DNA of 64,000 bases from Guadua angustifolia (lineage: Eukaryota > Streptophyta > Magnoliopsida > Poales > Poaceae). Shown one piece after another: positions 22,701 through 33,442 of this stretch. Each line of letters opens with the position of its first letter. Within the stretch, counting starts at the first letter, position 1. The stretch spans positions 32,260,539 to 32,324,538 of the forward strand of contig CM070501.1 of assembly GCA_036346375.1 (NCBI GenBank), read 5' to 3'. Under the pieces are notes generated by a model that had not been told where the DNA came from, did no database searches, and worked only from the letters and a program-made list of their open reading frames with translations. Position numbers and translations under genes: made by a program.

Positions 22701-25539
22701 TATATGATCAACAGAAGATTAGCTACATGTCTTTTATTTAACGTAACACAGGGAGGGCCCTACTGAAAATAAGGTTAACTACAAGTTCACAAGTGGCACA
22801 AATAAAAGTTGAATATCAAAATCAACTGACCTCTTTTTTCTTATCGCGCTTGCTCTTCACCTCTTGAAAAGAATCTGGACAAAGATTGGCAGCATATAAG
22901 ATAACGCATATAAGAGGACTAATGGAACCATGAAATAACAATAAAGCAATCTCATTGCTGTTGTCCACAAAAAATTGTATATTAAATTGAAAAGTAGGGC
23001 AGACTCCTTTCTAATTGCAATATTAGCATACCAAAATTATTCCATCCAGAACATGCCAGATAAACTGTAGAAATATGTTCATGCAATTCAAACATTCATT
23101 TAGATGAGACAACAGTTCACTCACGATCCATTTTCCATCTTCCATCATAAACTTGACATTAGCAAGGAACTGGAGAAATCATTATTTCTATGAAATTAAA
23201 GAAATTATGGTAGCTATTAGCCTGTTACAACAAAAACGACAAGGAATGCACCAAAGGAACACCAGTGAATATATGAAACCCCCAGTAACAGGGAGCAACA
23301 TAACAAAGGTTTCAGTGCAACAGTGGAACAGCCAAAAGTTAACAGTAAGCAATGTAACAAAGGTTCATGTATCAGAAAACATTCATTTAGATGAGATTAC
23401 AGCTCCCACCCACACAATATCTTTCCTCATAAACTTAGGAATATTAACTAAATTACAAAATCATGGTAGCTTTTGCAACAAAAATGACTAGGGGTGCTAA
23501 TAAGGAAAACCAATGATATATAATGAAAGCACCAGCTACTTGCAAAGAAATAAAATGCACTAAAACCAATAGAAAAAGAAGCAACCGAAAGAAAGCAGTA
23601 ACCAACAGGGGAAAATCAGGTATTCTATCCAAGCTAAATAAAGGGAATACTAAATAGCTCAGTTTTTCCTCATACTGTTTTAATTTCATCAACCTCAAGA
23701 ATACAACACAGGAGTATCACGGTGTAAACATCACTTTGGTCTTTCAGAACTGAACACAAAGACAGAAGACCAAGCCTAGGAAGCAGCCAATGCACTTAAA
23801 ATGTTAATTCACAGTTTGAGGTCTGTCTGGTCTGGGGTTAATTCATAGTTTGGGGTCTGTCTGGTCTGGGCAAGGTTAAGATCTTGTATAATCTTCATAA
23901 GCACATAGCCATCGGAGGCAACTTGATCATCTTAATGGAAACCTGAGCTTATACTTATGGCATGTTGAAGCACTAACCCCATCCAAGCAGACCTCCAATA
24001 AGCCTCATTCTATAAGCAAACTGAGTAAACAAGACCTGCGCAAGTTCATCTAAATTCTGCATCAGATGAAAGAAATGCAACAGACCCAAACTTAAATGAA
24101 AGAATTGAACTTATCCAACGACTTCCATTGAAGAAGATCCAAACTTGGCAATCTGTGTGGTGGTTTTGATCTCGGTTTTTGTTAATAGATTTATGCGAAA
24201 ATGCACTTTTGTATAAGTTTTTGCAATACAGATTTAAGTTGTTATTCAGCTATTCCCTTTAAAAAAAGTCGGTACTTGGTTAGAATCACATTTGTGATAA
24301 CATTGTTAGGCCAAAAGTGACTTTTTTTCGTTATTTAGTATTTCTAAAAAAAATTTGTGAAAACCCAGGTGGAAGTGGTTTTTCATAAAAACTCATCATA
24401 TGAGTTTTGGTAAAAAAAATGATTTTTCTTATCATGGCTTTCTCCTATCCTAGTGAAACAAGGATTAGGGTTTTTTGGCCCTAGATCTGGTTTAACATAA
24501 TCTGGGTTTGATAAAACTTACGATCCAAGCAACCCAGGCCATGCATCCCCTGTTGCATTCACCTGAAGGCTTTCAATTTCCTAGTATCCTCACCAATTAA
24601 GCATTTTTTTTCTTGCTTCCCCTAAAGGTCCACCCCATTCTTCCCACAAGCTAATCAATTTTGCAATGTGAACACACATAAAGAAATATATCGTTTCTCC
24701 TATTTCCCTGTGCAAGCACCTATCAGTTCCATATTTGCTGCAGCTCTCGCCAATTTAATCCATCCAATACTGTAAAACGCACAAAGGAACAGAGCAAATA
24801 ACAGGAAGAAACTGTCCCGATTTATCCAAACCGAAGAAAAGAAGCTCCCTGCGCTCCTCCCTTCAAACATAGAAGCTTAATTCTAACGTATCAAAAGGAT
24901 AAAGAAAGCAGGATTCATTTTCTCTATTTTTCACCAACTGAGCTGAGAAATCTCAAAATAAGCACTAAAAACAGGAATTTTGCACGCATCGAACAACTCA
25001 TAAACCGTAAACACAACTCCGGGGCCCGAACGCGAAAACTACTCTACAGAGGAACAAATCTTCGTAACAGCAATCCAAACCGAATCGAGAACACCAGGCC
25101 TCCCCTCCACTAGCCTGCAGCACATTCGCTCACTAACGCCACCAGCACAGTAACAAATCGCCGCAAATCCCCAAAGTAGAGCGGAAAAAAAAAGCATGTT
25201 TCCTAATAACCCCAGGCGTGAGAGAACTCCTCAGCACAGCGCTTCTCCAATCCAGTCACACACACACAACCCAAACACTAAACAAAGCAACCAAAACGTG
25301 GAGGAAAACTTTAAGTGGTACAGGGAAAGAGGGGAGCAGCGCGAGATGAGACCTTGGGAGAGGAGGCGGCTGACCGCCTCGTCGGGGTCCATGCCGCAGT
25401 CGCGCAGCGCCGCGTAGATCTCCGCGTCGGGGCGGTTCACGATCTCCTTCAGCCCCTGCACCAGCTTCCTCGCGGACGCCGGCACCGGCCCTGCCGCCGC
25501 CGCGGCCGGCCCCTTCCCTCCCCCGCCGCCACTGCTCAT
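16795..25539 (-). CDS. GIP1L: GBF-interacting protein 1-like (frameshift in last exon)
   Basis: The protein is related to plant GIP1, which binds G-box bZIP factors and is described as a nuclear co-regulator. Coding exons join as 25539-25353, 22874-22831, 22510-22387, 22303-22225, 22133-21490, 20125-19846, 19772-19502, 18556-18407, 17739-17254 and 17087-16795. All splice sites are GT-AG with consistent phases. The UBA-like DUF1296 domain is at the N-terminus (ARKLVQGLKEIVNRPDAEIY, then ALRDCGMDPDEAVSRLL, then FQEVKSKRDKKKE). A long Ser/Gln/Asn-rich, probably disordered region follows, ending in a conserved tail (HPQNPAEGSL, HQIWQHSY). The start ATG follows a GC-rich leader. In the last exon one G appears missing near 16952 (after GGFRQG), so the strict reading leaves frame and stops at 16854 instead of 16795. 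The intended length is about 775 residues. Sequencing error is possible. Confidence 0.9.
23091..23535. repeat. Diverged intronic duplication (~290-bp spacing)
   Basis: Within intron 1 of the GIP1-like gene two related segments, about 23091-23270 and 23380-23530, share ACATTCATTTAGATGAGA, then TTCATAAACTT-like and ATGGTAGC..AACAAAAA.GAC words in the same order. This is an old direct duplication, possibly of transposon origin. Confidence 0.55.
23806..23872. repeat. Two-copy ~36-bp tandem repeat
   Basis: GTTAATTCACAGTTTGAGG followed by TCTGTCTGGTCTGGG is repeated once with three or four changes. It lies in intron 1 of the GIP1-like gene. Confidence 0.8.
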
Positions 25540-25742
25540 CCTTGCCGGAACCCCTCGCCGGGAACCCCCGCCGCCGCCTCCAAACTAGCTCCCACGAGGC
25601 GCGGCTAAGCGCGCGCGTCAGGCGATGGGCTGGGGCTCGTAGCAGCAGCAGCGCCTCTCCGCTTCGGCTTGGTCTCGGGTCTGCTTCCCACACAACGACG
25701 GCCAAATTCCAAAACCCTCCCTGTCTTCCCCTCGCCCACCTT

Positions 25743-25750
25743 CATATAGC
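25743..25750 (-). promoter_or_regulatory. Possible TATA element of GIP1-like gene
   Basis: On the minus strand CTATATGA lies about 205 bases upstream of the start codon, just before a pyrimidine-rich, GC-rich leader. Spacing is plausible for a 5' UTR of about 170 bases. It is only a sequence match. Confidence 0.3.
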
Positions 25751-25759
25751 TCGATGGGC

Positions 25760-28033
25760 TGCGGCCGAAAAGAAAATAGATTAAAAATTAATTTCCCATT
25801 TTTATCCGCGCTTAGCTTCTACCCTCCTCTCTATCCACCCCACGTACACTTGTCGCTGAGATGTGGATGCTCGGGGCTACACACGAACATCAAACACTGA
25901 CATTCCGGGCCAATCTATTGGGACCCACCTGCGGTCCGTGTATTTTGGAGGGTAGGATTGTGCTGCGTAAGTATAGCATGAACGGGATTCTCTGCGTGGA
26001 GAGGTGAGGAGTGAGGACTCGCACACAGAGACGGGAGATTTCCGCCCCAAGGGCGCTAGCATGTGGGGCAAATTATCCCGTAGCCCCACGTGTCATTGAA
26101 CCGTGTGCTGGCGTGGGTCTGCGGTTATCCCTGAGCGGGCCGACGCGCGGCTCCGCTTGTCAGTGTCGTCGGATTTCGTGTACGAAGGTAACGAAACGTT
26201 TTCCGTCAGTGTACGAGGCGGTAAGTCAGTGGGATTCTTCGCCCTCTCTCCGAGGTAATTCACCCGAAAGAAAGTTTGTTGGGGTTCCCGAATTTGGTTA
26301 GATTCCTCCTCACTTTTTTTGGGCTCTTTCTTTCTCTTCTTCCAAAAAGAAAGTTTAATGCCAGCAAAAATTCGAAATTCGGGATAATTTTGGCTATTTG
26401 CTTATATGATAAATTTTTTTTGCTTTTTGCGCATGGATGCATTTTCAATTGAAATTTTCTGTAGCCGATCCAGCATAGAGTTGTCATCTCAAACTTTTTA
26501 TGTCTGCAGCTTAGTGTTTTTTTGTATTTTGCCTGCAAATAATATAGTGCAATGTCATACTGTTCAAATGTGAGTTTGATTAACTTGTCTCGTATTAACA
26601 AGTACTAATCATGTGCTCGTGCGTTGCAACGAAAACTCAATTTGCGATAAAAAATTTATTTGCAAAGAGCACTAACAGTGGCAAAGGTGGGTAATTAAAG
26701 AGCAATAGCAAAAGTGGGTAATTAAAAACACTAATAGTGGCAAAGGTGGATAATTAAATAGCAGTGGCAAAGGTGGGTAATTTTGATGAAGTGGTATGGG
26801 AAAAACTCTCATTTTATATAGTAATATATAAAGAAAAGATGTAGAATTAAAAGGTTGTGAGTTCAATTTCAGAAAAAGTTGGTGAGTTCAGTGTACAACA
26901 AGCCATTTTAACATGCAATAACATTCCAAGTTATTTTAAACATTAACTCGCATAGTAATAAGCCTGGTTCTTTACTACTTAAAAATAAAGTAATGGTGCT
27001 GGTTCATCTGCCTCTTTCCTCAATCGAGATAAAAAAAAGTGCTGACAAGTGGTCTCATTTTTTTGGATAAAGGAAGCTTTTATTAATTTCAAGAACATTA
27101 CATCGAGCAGATACAAGTCCTTGAAACTTCTCCCGGCCTCTGCTTAATAAGAAGCACACAACCCAGAAACAAAAAATAACACATACACTCTAAAAACTAT
27201 CAATCCGATTTCTCTCCACCCTCATGCGATTTCTCTCCTCTTCCGCTTCACCAATGAACTCGCAACAAATTTTGATCTCATTCCACATGGCCACACCTAC
27301 CCACTCTCTTCAATCATCGTATAAGGTGTTTCATGGTCATATACAATAAGTAACAAAGAGTGAAGGGGCAAAACGAAAGAAGACAGATCATAGAGAAAAA
27401 CAAAAAGGAGGTAGCGAGCGCGGCTCTAGGATGGTGGCAGCCCAGTAGGCGGCGTTTGCAACCAAAATGGGTTATTTGGAGGGAGTAGGTGCTAGGGATA
27501 CGGCGTCACAAAACTTTAAACAAAATTTATCGTGCAAATATAAGGGTAAATATGTTATGTATCGTTTGATATCACAAATTTTGAAATAATCTTTTATGCA
27601 AATAAACATAGCACCCTGCTATGCAAAATTAGCCCTAACTATGGACCTAATAGTGCTAACCTACGATAAAACAGAGTTTATATCGAACCATCAAAGACCG
27701 AAAGGATGCACATCAAAGTTTTTTTTCAAAAAAGGAAAAGGCTATTTTTTTCCACTTACACATTTGATAAAAACACATGCGTCAAATCAACAACTTGCAT
27801 TTTGCAAAGGAAAAAAGAATAAAGACTAAAGAATTGGATCGGGACAAGAAAAGGTGAAACGACCAGCCCAAAATTCCTCTTCCACTACTACCTCCGCCCC
27901 GCGGGTCAGGGCAACCGCCAACCCTTCCTTTACCACATCCACTCCGAAGTCCGAATCCCCACCACTAAAACGAACCCAATTGCTCCCCTCTTTCCCTCCA
28001 AGCGCGAGGCGGAGACGCCACCACCCCACCACC
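25760..28033. other. Divergent intergenic region, GIP1-like to CtpA
   Basis: About 2.3 kb separate the two divergent starts. It contains a hairpin near 26059-26090 (GTGGGGC...GCCCCAC), a small minisatellite near 26675-26790, a segment near 27060-27180 that resembles dispersed plant repeats (GGATAAAGGAAGCTTTTATT), and otherwise unassigned AT-rich sequence. Promoters for both genes must lie here but no clear element set is visible for CtpA. Confidence 0.5.
26675..26790. repeat. Minisatellite, about four imperfect copies
   Basis: The word GTGGCAAAGGTGGGTAATTA recurs with small changes at about 26677, 26705, 26736 and 26764 (spacings about 28-31 bases). The nearby GTGCTCGTGCGTTGCAACG (26611 onward) is a motif common in dispersed grass repeats, so the array may belong to a larger element. 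Confidence 0.75.
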
Positions 28034-31000
28034 ATGCGACCACTCTCCTACGCGCTACCGCCACCGCCGCACTCGCGACCGAACCCTTGCCCCAGCCACA
28101 AGGCCAAGGCCCAGCCCTGCGCGCTCCCCTTCCCCGACGCCCTCCGCGCGGCGGCGGCGGCGGCCGCCGTCTCCCTCTCCCTCCTCGCCGGCGACGCCGC
28201 GGGTGCGGTGGTGACGGCGGTGCCGCCCCCGGCGATCTGCCGCGACGGGGGCGCCGCGAGGGAGGCGGAGGTGAGGGCCGAGACGGTGACGAACGAGCAG
28301 CTCGTGGAGGAGGCGTGGGAGGTGGTCAACGAGGGCTTCCTCCCCGACGCCGGCAGCCGCCCGTGGTCACCAGAGTTGTGGATGGTGAGTTTGTCTTGCG
28401 GTAATGTGATTAAGCATGGTGTGTTTAGTGGTTCAACTGTCTATCTTAAAGTCTGTATGCACATTGTAGTCAGAATGCTTAGTTTGTTTGTTAATTATTC
28501 CTATGAACATATGTTATTCTCCATAAATTTCTCTTCTATCTCGATGACTGATAGTAGTTGATTCATTTTAATCCAATGCAGCAAAGGAAGCAAGATATTC
28601 TTCAAAGCTCAATCAGATCCCGTTCTAGAGCCCATGGTATCATTCGGAAAATGCTAGCTAGCCTGGGTGACCCATATACAAGGTTCCTATCTCCCTCGGA
28701 AGTAAGTTCTTTACAGGTGGCTCTATTCTATGCTATTGACTCATGGTGGAAAAAAACATGAACCTATTACATGAATAGCACCGGCCTTTTATGCTATTGA
28801 CTCATATGTCAGCATAAAGGATCTTCCCCTTAGAGCAACTCCAACCCAAACCCTTATATTTTCCCCCTAAATCACTTATTTAGGGGTGGTGTAAAAATTA
28901 GGGGCACCCTATATCAAATTTGTCTCCAACCCACACTCTCTATTACCCACCCCTATTATTTATCTAAACATTATTATTACTTTGCACCCATGAATTATTT
29001 ACTAAAAATAGAAATAATGAATAAAAAAATGTTGAAGAAAATAGTAGAGGGGAAGGAGAAAGCCCCTAGATGTAGGGGTGAGAAGGGGTCTCCCTAAAAT
29101 AGGGGTTCCTTATAAGGGTTGGGTTGGAGCTTAAATTTTTCTAATTCTCCTTATAATTTAGGATAGGGGGAGATTTAGGGGGTGGGTTGGGGTTGCTCTT
29201 AGATTATCTAAATATTAATATAGATCAGCATGGAGTTTCATGATATTGTCGTTCCTTTATTTCTACTCAGGAAGTCAGAATAGCATGTATATTCATCTTA
29301 AAAGAGTTCTGTAGATCATTTTGCAAATCGGACAACTTTTTTACAGTACCATGTGACTTGGACCTATACTGATAGTTATTGTTTTGTATGGTTGGTACAC
29401 CCTCTGGGATAGTGAATCTCTGTTTAGGTACTAAAGCAATGCAATGCCATCTCACGTTCCTTATTCCTTTTGCATTCGGAGTGATGATAATACAAAACCA
29501 TACGCCAATGCCTTCCTTTTGCTTCAATGATTTTACTTATTGCTGATCTTTGTGCTTATATGTTCTAACTGTAGTTTCATTTCCGATGTAATTTTGCATA
29601 TGTTAAATCAATCTGCTAAAGTTCTCGAAGATGTTGAAATATGACATGACGGGAATTGGATTAAACTTAAGGGAGATTCCTGATGACAATGGCTCTTTCA
29701 AGTTGATGGTATTAGGGCTGATATTAGATGGGCCTGCTCACTCTGCTGGTGTCAGACAGGTATCAACTGCTAGACATATAACATTGAATTGAGGATTTGT
29801 GTGCTTTTTGTTGGGAATATTGCCTGCACTGTTATATTTACAAAATTAACAATGTTTCCTATCTTGTTCTATACTTGTGCTAACGAGTTTCTTTTTTTTT
29901 TTTTTTTGACTTAGAAGATATTCAAATTGCATCATAAGTGCATAATTACATTTCATATGGGCAGCATTTGACTGCAATTCCAATTTAAGATGCTCAATCG
30001 AAGAAAGAATGTGGGCACATGCCTGTATTTGTACTTTATGTAAAAGATGAGTAAAAAATATGTTACTCTCCATCTGGTTTTAGATGCACCCATTATCTAA
30101 TCCTTTTGGGTCCTTTTTTCTCTTATTAGGGTGATGAGCTTTTGTCAGTCAATGGCATTGATGTAGGGGGTAAATCTGCATTTGATGTGTCATCCATGCT
30201 GCAAGGCCCAAAGGAAACTTTTGTTACAATTAAGGTTATAAATATTGTAGATTCTGTCTGGCATCACCTTTTGCTCCTTATTATCTAACTATCTCACTCT
30301 TTCTTGTATTATATATAGGTTAAACACGGTGAATGTGGTCCTGTTGAGTCAGTGAAGGTGCAGAGACAACTGGTTGCTCGCACTCCAATTTTCTATCGAT
30401 TGGAGAAAAGAGAAAACGATGATTCATCTGTTGGATATATCCACGTGAAAGAGTTCAATGCAGTGGCCAAAAAAGATTTGGTTAGTGGTGTGTTTCTGGT
30501 TTGCTAGCCTTATCATCTGTCATTTCTAGCAAAATCTGGCTGCAATAGTTTTCATAATCGAGCCATTTGTGATATGGTGATAATTGCAAATGGCCATCTG
30601 GTGTTTAATTCTTATGTCAAACTGATATGCATGTATCTAAACATGTAGTTTTCTTCCTGATTAAAATGGTGAGCATAAGGAGAACTTAAAATATTGCTTC
30701 CCCTTTTCCAAATTAGCGCTAAAGATGCTATTTCTTCTTAATATGTATCTTTTGCATTCATACAGTTTTATCAATCTTACTTGTAGATACAGTTTGTTTA
30801 GATCTTTTTATGATGACAACAATTGGACTATAAACATGTTATATCCATTTAACATAACTTGTCTCTTGCAGCACTAAAACGTCTACAGAATTCAGGTGCC
30901 TCCTATTTCGTTTTGGATTTGAGGGACAATCTTGGTGGACTAGTGCAAGTATGCCTTTTGTCCTTCTCAGTTATATAACATGTCAGTCAGTTATATAATA

Positions 31001-33442
31001 TGTCAGTCTTTGATCGTGGTATTTTGTGGGGTATCCTATTCTGCTTTAATTTGCATGAGTCATAAGCTTTTCGAAATAGTTTGAGGCTTATGCATATGGA
31101 TTATGAAAGAAACTGATGTTGGAATGGACTCACATCTATTTCATGGGCCAACTGGCCATAATAAGTCATGTACAAGGCATGAGCAAATAGCAGAAAACCC
31201 CATATACAATGGACTAATACAAATATATACATATACTTCTAGCAACTGGCAAGATATAATTTGTTTGGATGCTTACCACAGTCTGATGTTTTTGTTTATA
31301 TTGAAGGCTGGGATAGAGATTGCAAAGCTCTTCTTGAACAAAGGAGACACAGTATGGATTTTGCTGCTTCCGTATTTCCAACTTCCAGTTGCCTTTCTGT
31401 ACTTCTAAAAATTGGTGCATATTGTTTTTTTTTACCTTTTGAGTCAAGATGGTGCTTCTTCACCAGTTGTTGCCTGAAAACTGCTCTCCTCTATCCATAG
31501 GAAGAACCTATTGAAGTAGCCAATTTTTTCCCGGCCTAAATTTCATTAAAATCCAGTGAACCTTTAGATGTCCGCTTCAATTAAGACATAGGACCTGTTT
31601 GGTTTATAGCCAAACTTTGCCACACTTTAAGTTAGACAGGTTTGACCGAGTTAGGCCTCCGTTTAGTTCATAGCCACACCTGTGACAAGATTCCTTCTTG
31701 CCATCTAGGTCTCACGCGTCATTGACTCAAAAAAGTGTGCAAAATTCATTTTCCTAGCCAAATTGTGGCTTCAATTTTAATAACCTAATCTTAGACAAGT
31801 TTGGCAAAAAAACTATGGCTAAACATGACAACCTTAATATATGAATTAAACAGGCCCTTAGTTTTCATGAGCGGTAACTCAAATTTAAGTACAATACTGT
31901 TCACAGATGCTTTTAATTGGAACTTGGTCTTGGAAACATCAAATCATACTAGTTCTGCTATGATGTTGACACTGATTCGAAATTCTGAACAAAGTTTGAA
32001 ATTCTAATTTGTTAACAAGGAAAAGGGTTTGCCGCACCCAACTCCTCTAATGCAGTGTCTCTATGAGAAGCCCCCTCAACCTTGAGCTGTTACTAATTTT
32101 ATTAAATTGATATCCTTGTTTGCCTGACAATAAGCTAATGCTAATGCACGTGCACTTGTTATTGCAGTTCTTTTATGTGCTTTCAATATAATCTTCGTTG
32201 AAACTTAAATATTTTTCTCTACATATTAACAACATTTAGGGCTTTCAGGCATGTGATTGCTTAAAACATTGATAAATTATCTATTATGTCATGAACTGAA
32301 CTTTGGAGGTGAAATATTTATGCCCCTATGGAAATTCTTCAGGTCATTTATACTGCTGGCCGGGATCATCAACTCCGAAATACAATTATTGCTGAAAATG
32401 GACCTTTGGTTACTACACCTCTGATGGTACATTTATGCTATGGTTATACACCTATGACCTATTTCACATAACTTCAAAATGTCGTCGTACTGAGAGATCT
32501 AAACGAAATACTTTTACACTGTTCTGTTCAACTGCGAAGAGTGCCTTTACACATGTACTCTTCCCCCACATTAAAGTTGTTAAGTTCACTCTGATGAAAA
32601 TTTGACCCCTTGCTAACTCAATTTGACAATGTGAGAATCTTCAAGGTGTAGAGCATTTATTAGTATACATAGTTAATTCTGATTTTGCACTTTTTGTTTG
32701 TCTGGTTCCAGAAATGTCACATACAGATTCAGTTTCTATTCTAATTATTTTCCTAGTTTACCATATAATTCATTTTTTACTGAAATTTAGCTGAATCATG
32801 CCATAGATTTGTGTCTGCTATGTAGACTTTCATTTGTATTTCTTAGATGTCCATTTGCATCTTATGGCACAGGTACTAGTGAATAATAGGACAGCCAGTG
32901 CCAGTGAAATAGTAAGTGCACAGTTTGTCTAACTGGTAGTATTAGAACTATAACAGTAAGAGCTCACCAAGGTACCTACATGTTTCTAGGTTGCTTCAGC
33001 GCTTCATGACAACTGCAAAGCTGTTCTTGTCGGTGAAAGGACCTTTGGCAAGGTTTGAACCACCCAAATAGCGGATCCTACGGCAATGCCCTTTCTGTGA
33101 CCAGTTTCTGTGCCTGTGCCCCCCCCCCTCCCTTCCCTCTTGTATGTGTAACTAAGTGTCTTGGCTATTGCAGGGATTAATACAGTCTGTATTTGAACTT
33201 CATGATGGTTCGGGCATTGTGGTCACAGTCGGCAAGTATGTGACACCAAATCACAAAGACATCAATGGAAATGGAATAGAACCAGATTACCGCCTCCTTC
33301 CTGGTACTGTTTACATTCACCCGATTATCTTTTGTTACACTAGCATGCAATGGAATTACCATTGGCTGAATTTTCTTTTGCGACAGATTTCCATGAAGCG
33401 AGAGATTACCTTTCCCGTTGCCGAAGTAAGGAATTAAGCTGA
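28034..33442 (+). CDS. CTPA: Carboxyl-terminal processing peptidase, chloroplast (S41 family)
   Basis: CtpA-type serine peptidases of the thylakoid lumen trim the C-terminus of the photosystem II D1 precursor so the manganese cluster can assemble. Twelve exons join in frame: 28034-28384, 28582-28701, 29622-29759, 30130-30234, 30319-30487, 30872-30948, 31307-31351, 32343-32426, 32873-32911, 32990-33052, 33174-33303, 33387-33442. They give about 458 residues, a usual length. Residues 1-57 look like a plastid transit peptide plus an Ala-rich thylakoid signal (AAAAAAAVSLSLLAGDAAGA). The PDZ domain contains GIGLNLREIPDDNG and GDELLSVNGIDV. The peptidase domain has YFVLDLRDNLGGLV, the catalytic Ser in NRTASASEIV and the catalytic Lys in GERTFGKG. 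The start at 28034 has a good context (CCACCATGC). An in-frame upstream ATG at 27854 would add 60 residues that look like leader sequence. The paralogue group (CtpA1, 2 or 3) was not determined. Confidence 0.93.
28833..29198. mobile_element. Tourist-like MITE in CtpA intron 2
   Basis: The termini are inverted: GAGCAACTCCAACCCA on the left and TGGGTTGGGGTTGCTC on the right. TTA flanks both sides (28830-28832 and 29199-29201), the 3-bp target duplication typical of PIF/Harbinger-related MITEs. The 366-bp body has no coding capacity and contains further internal inverted words (TAGGGGTGGTG, ATTTAGGGGG). Confidence 0.85.
31591..31857. mobile_element. MITE in CtpA intron 7
   Basis: The left end GGACCTGTTTGGTTTATAGC pairs with the right end, which reads GGGCCTGTTTAATTCATAT on the other strand. 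Size (~267 bp) and composition fit the widespread 'GGGCCTGTTTGG' grass MITEs. It carries no coding capacity. Confidence 0.7.

Noticed and set aside
25256..25784. Open frames of 80-149 codons on both strands around the GIP1-like start
   Set aside because: The GC-rich first exon removes stop codons in all frames. Only the minus-strand frame from 25539 shows the conserved UBA-like domain.
27854..28033. Upstream in-frame ATG for CtpA
   Set aside because: It would add 60 Ser/Thr/Pro/Arg-rich residues with poor context. The ATG at 28034 has a better context and gives a normal transit-peptide length. It remains possible.
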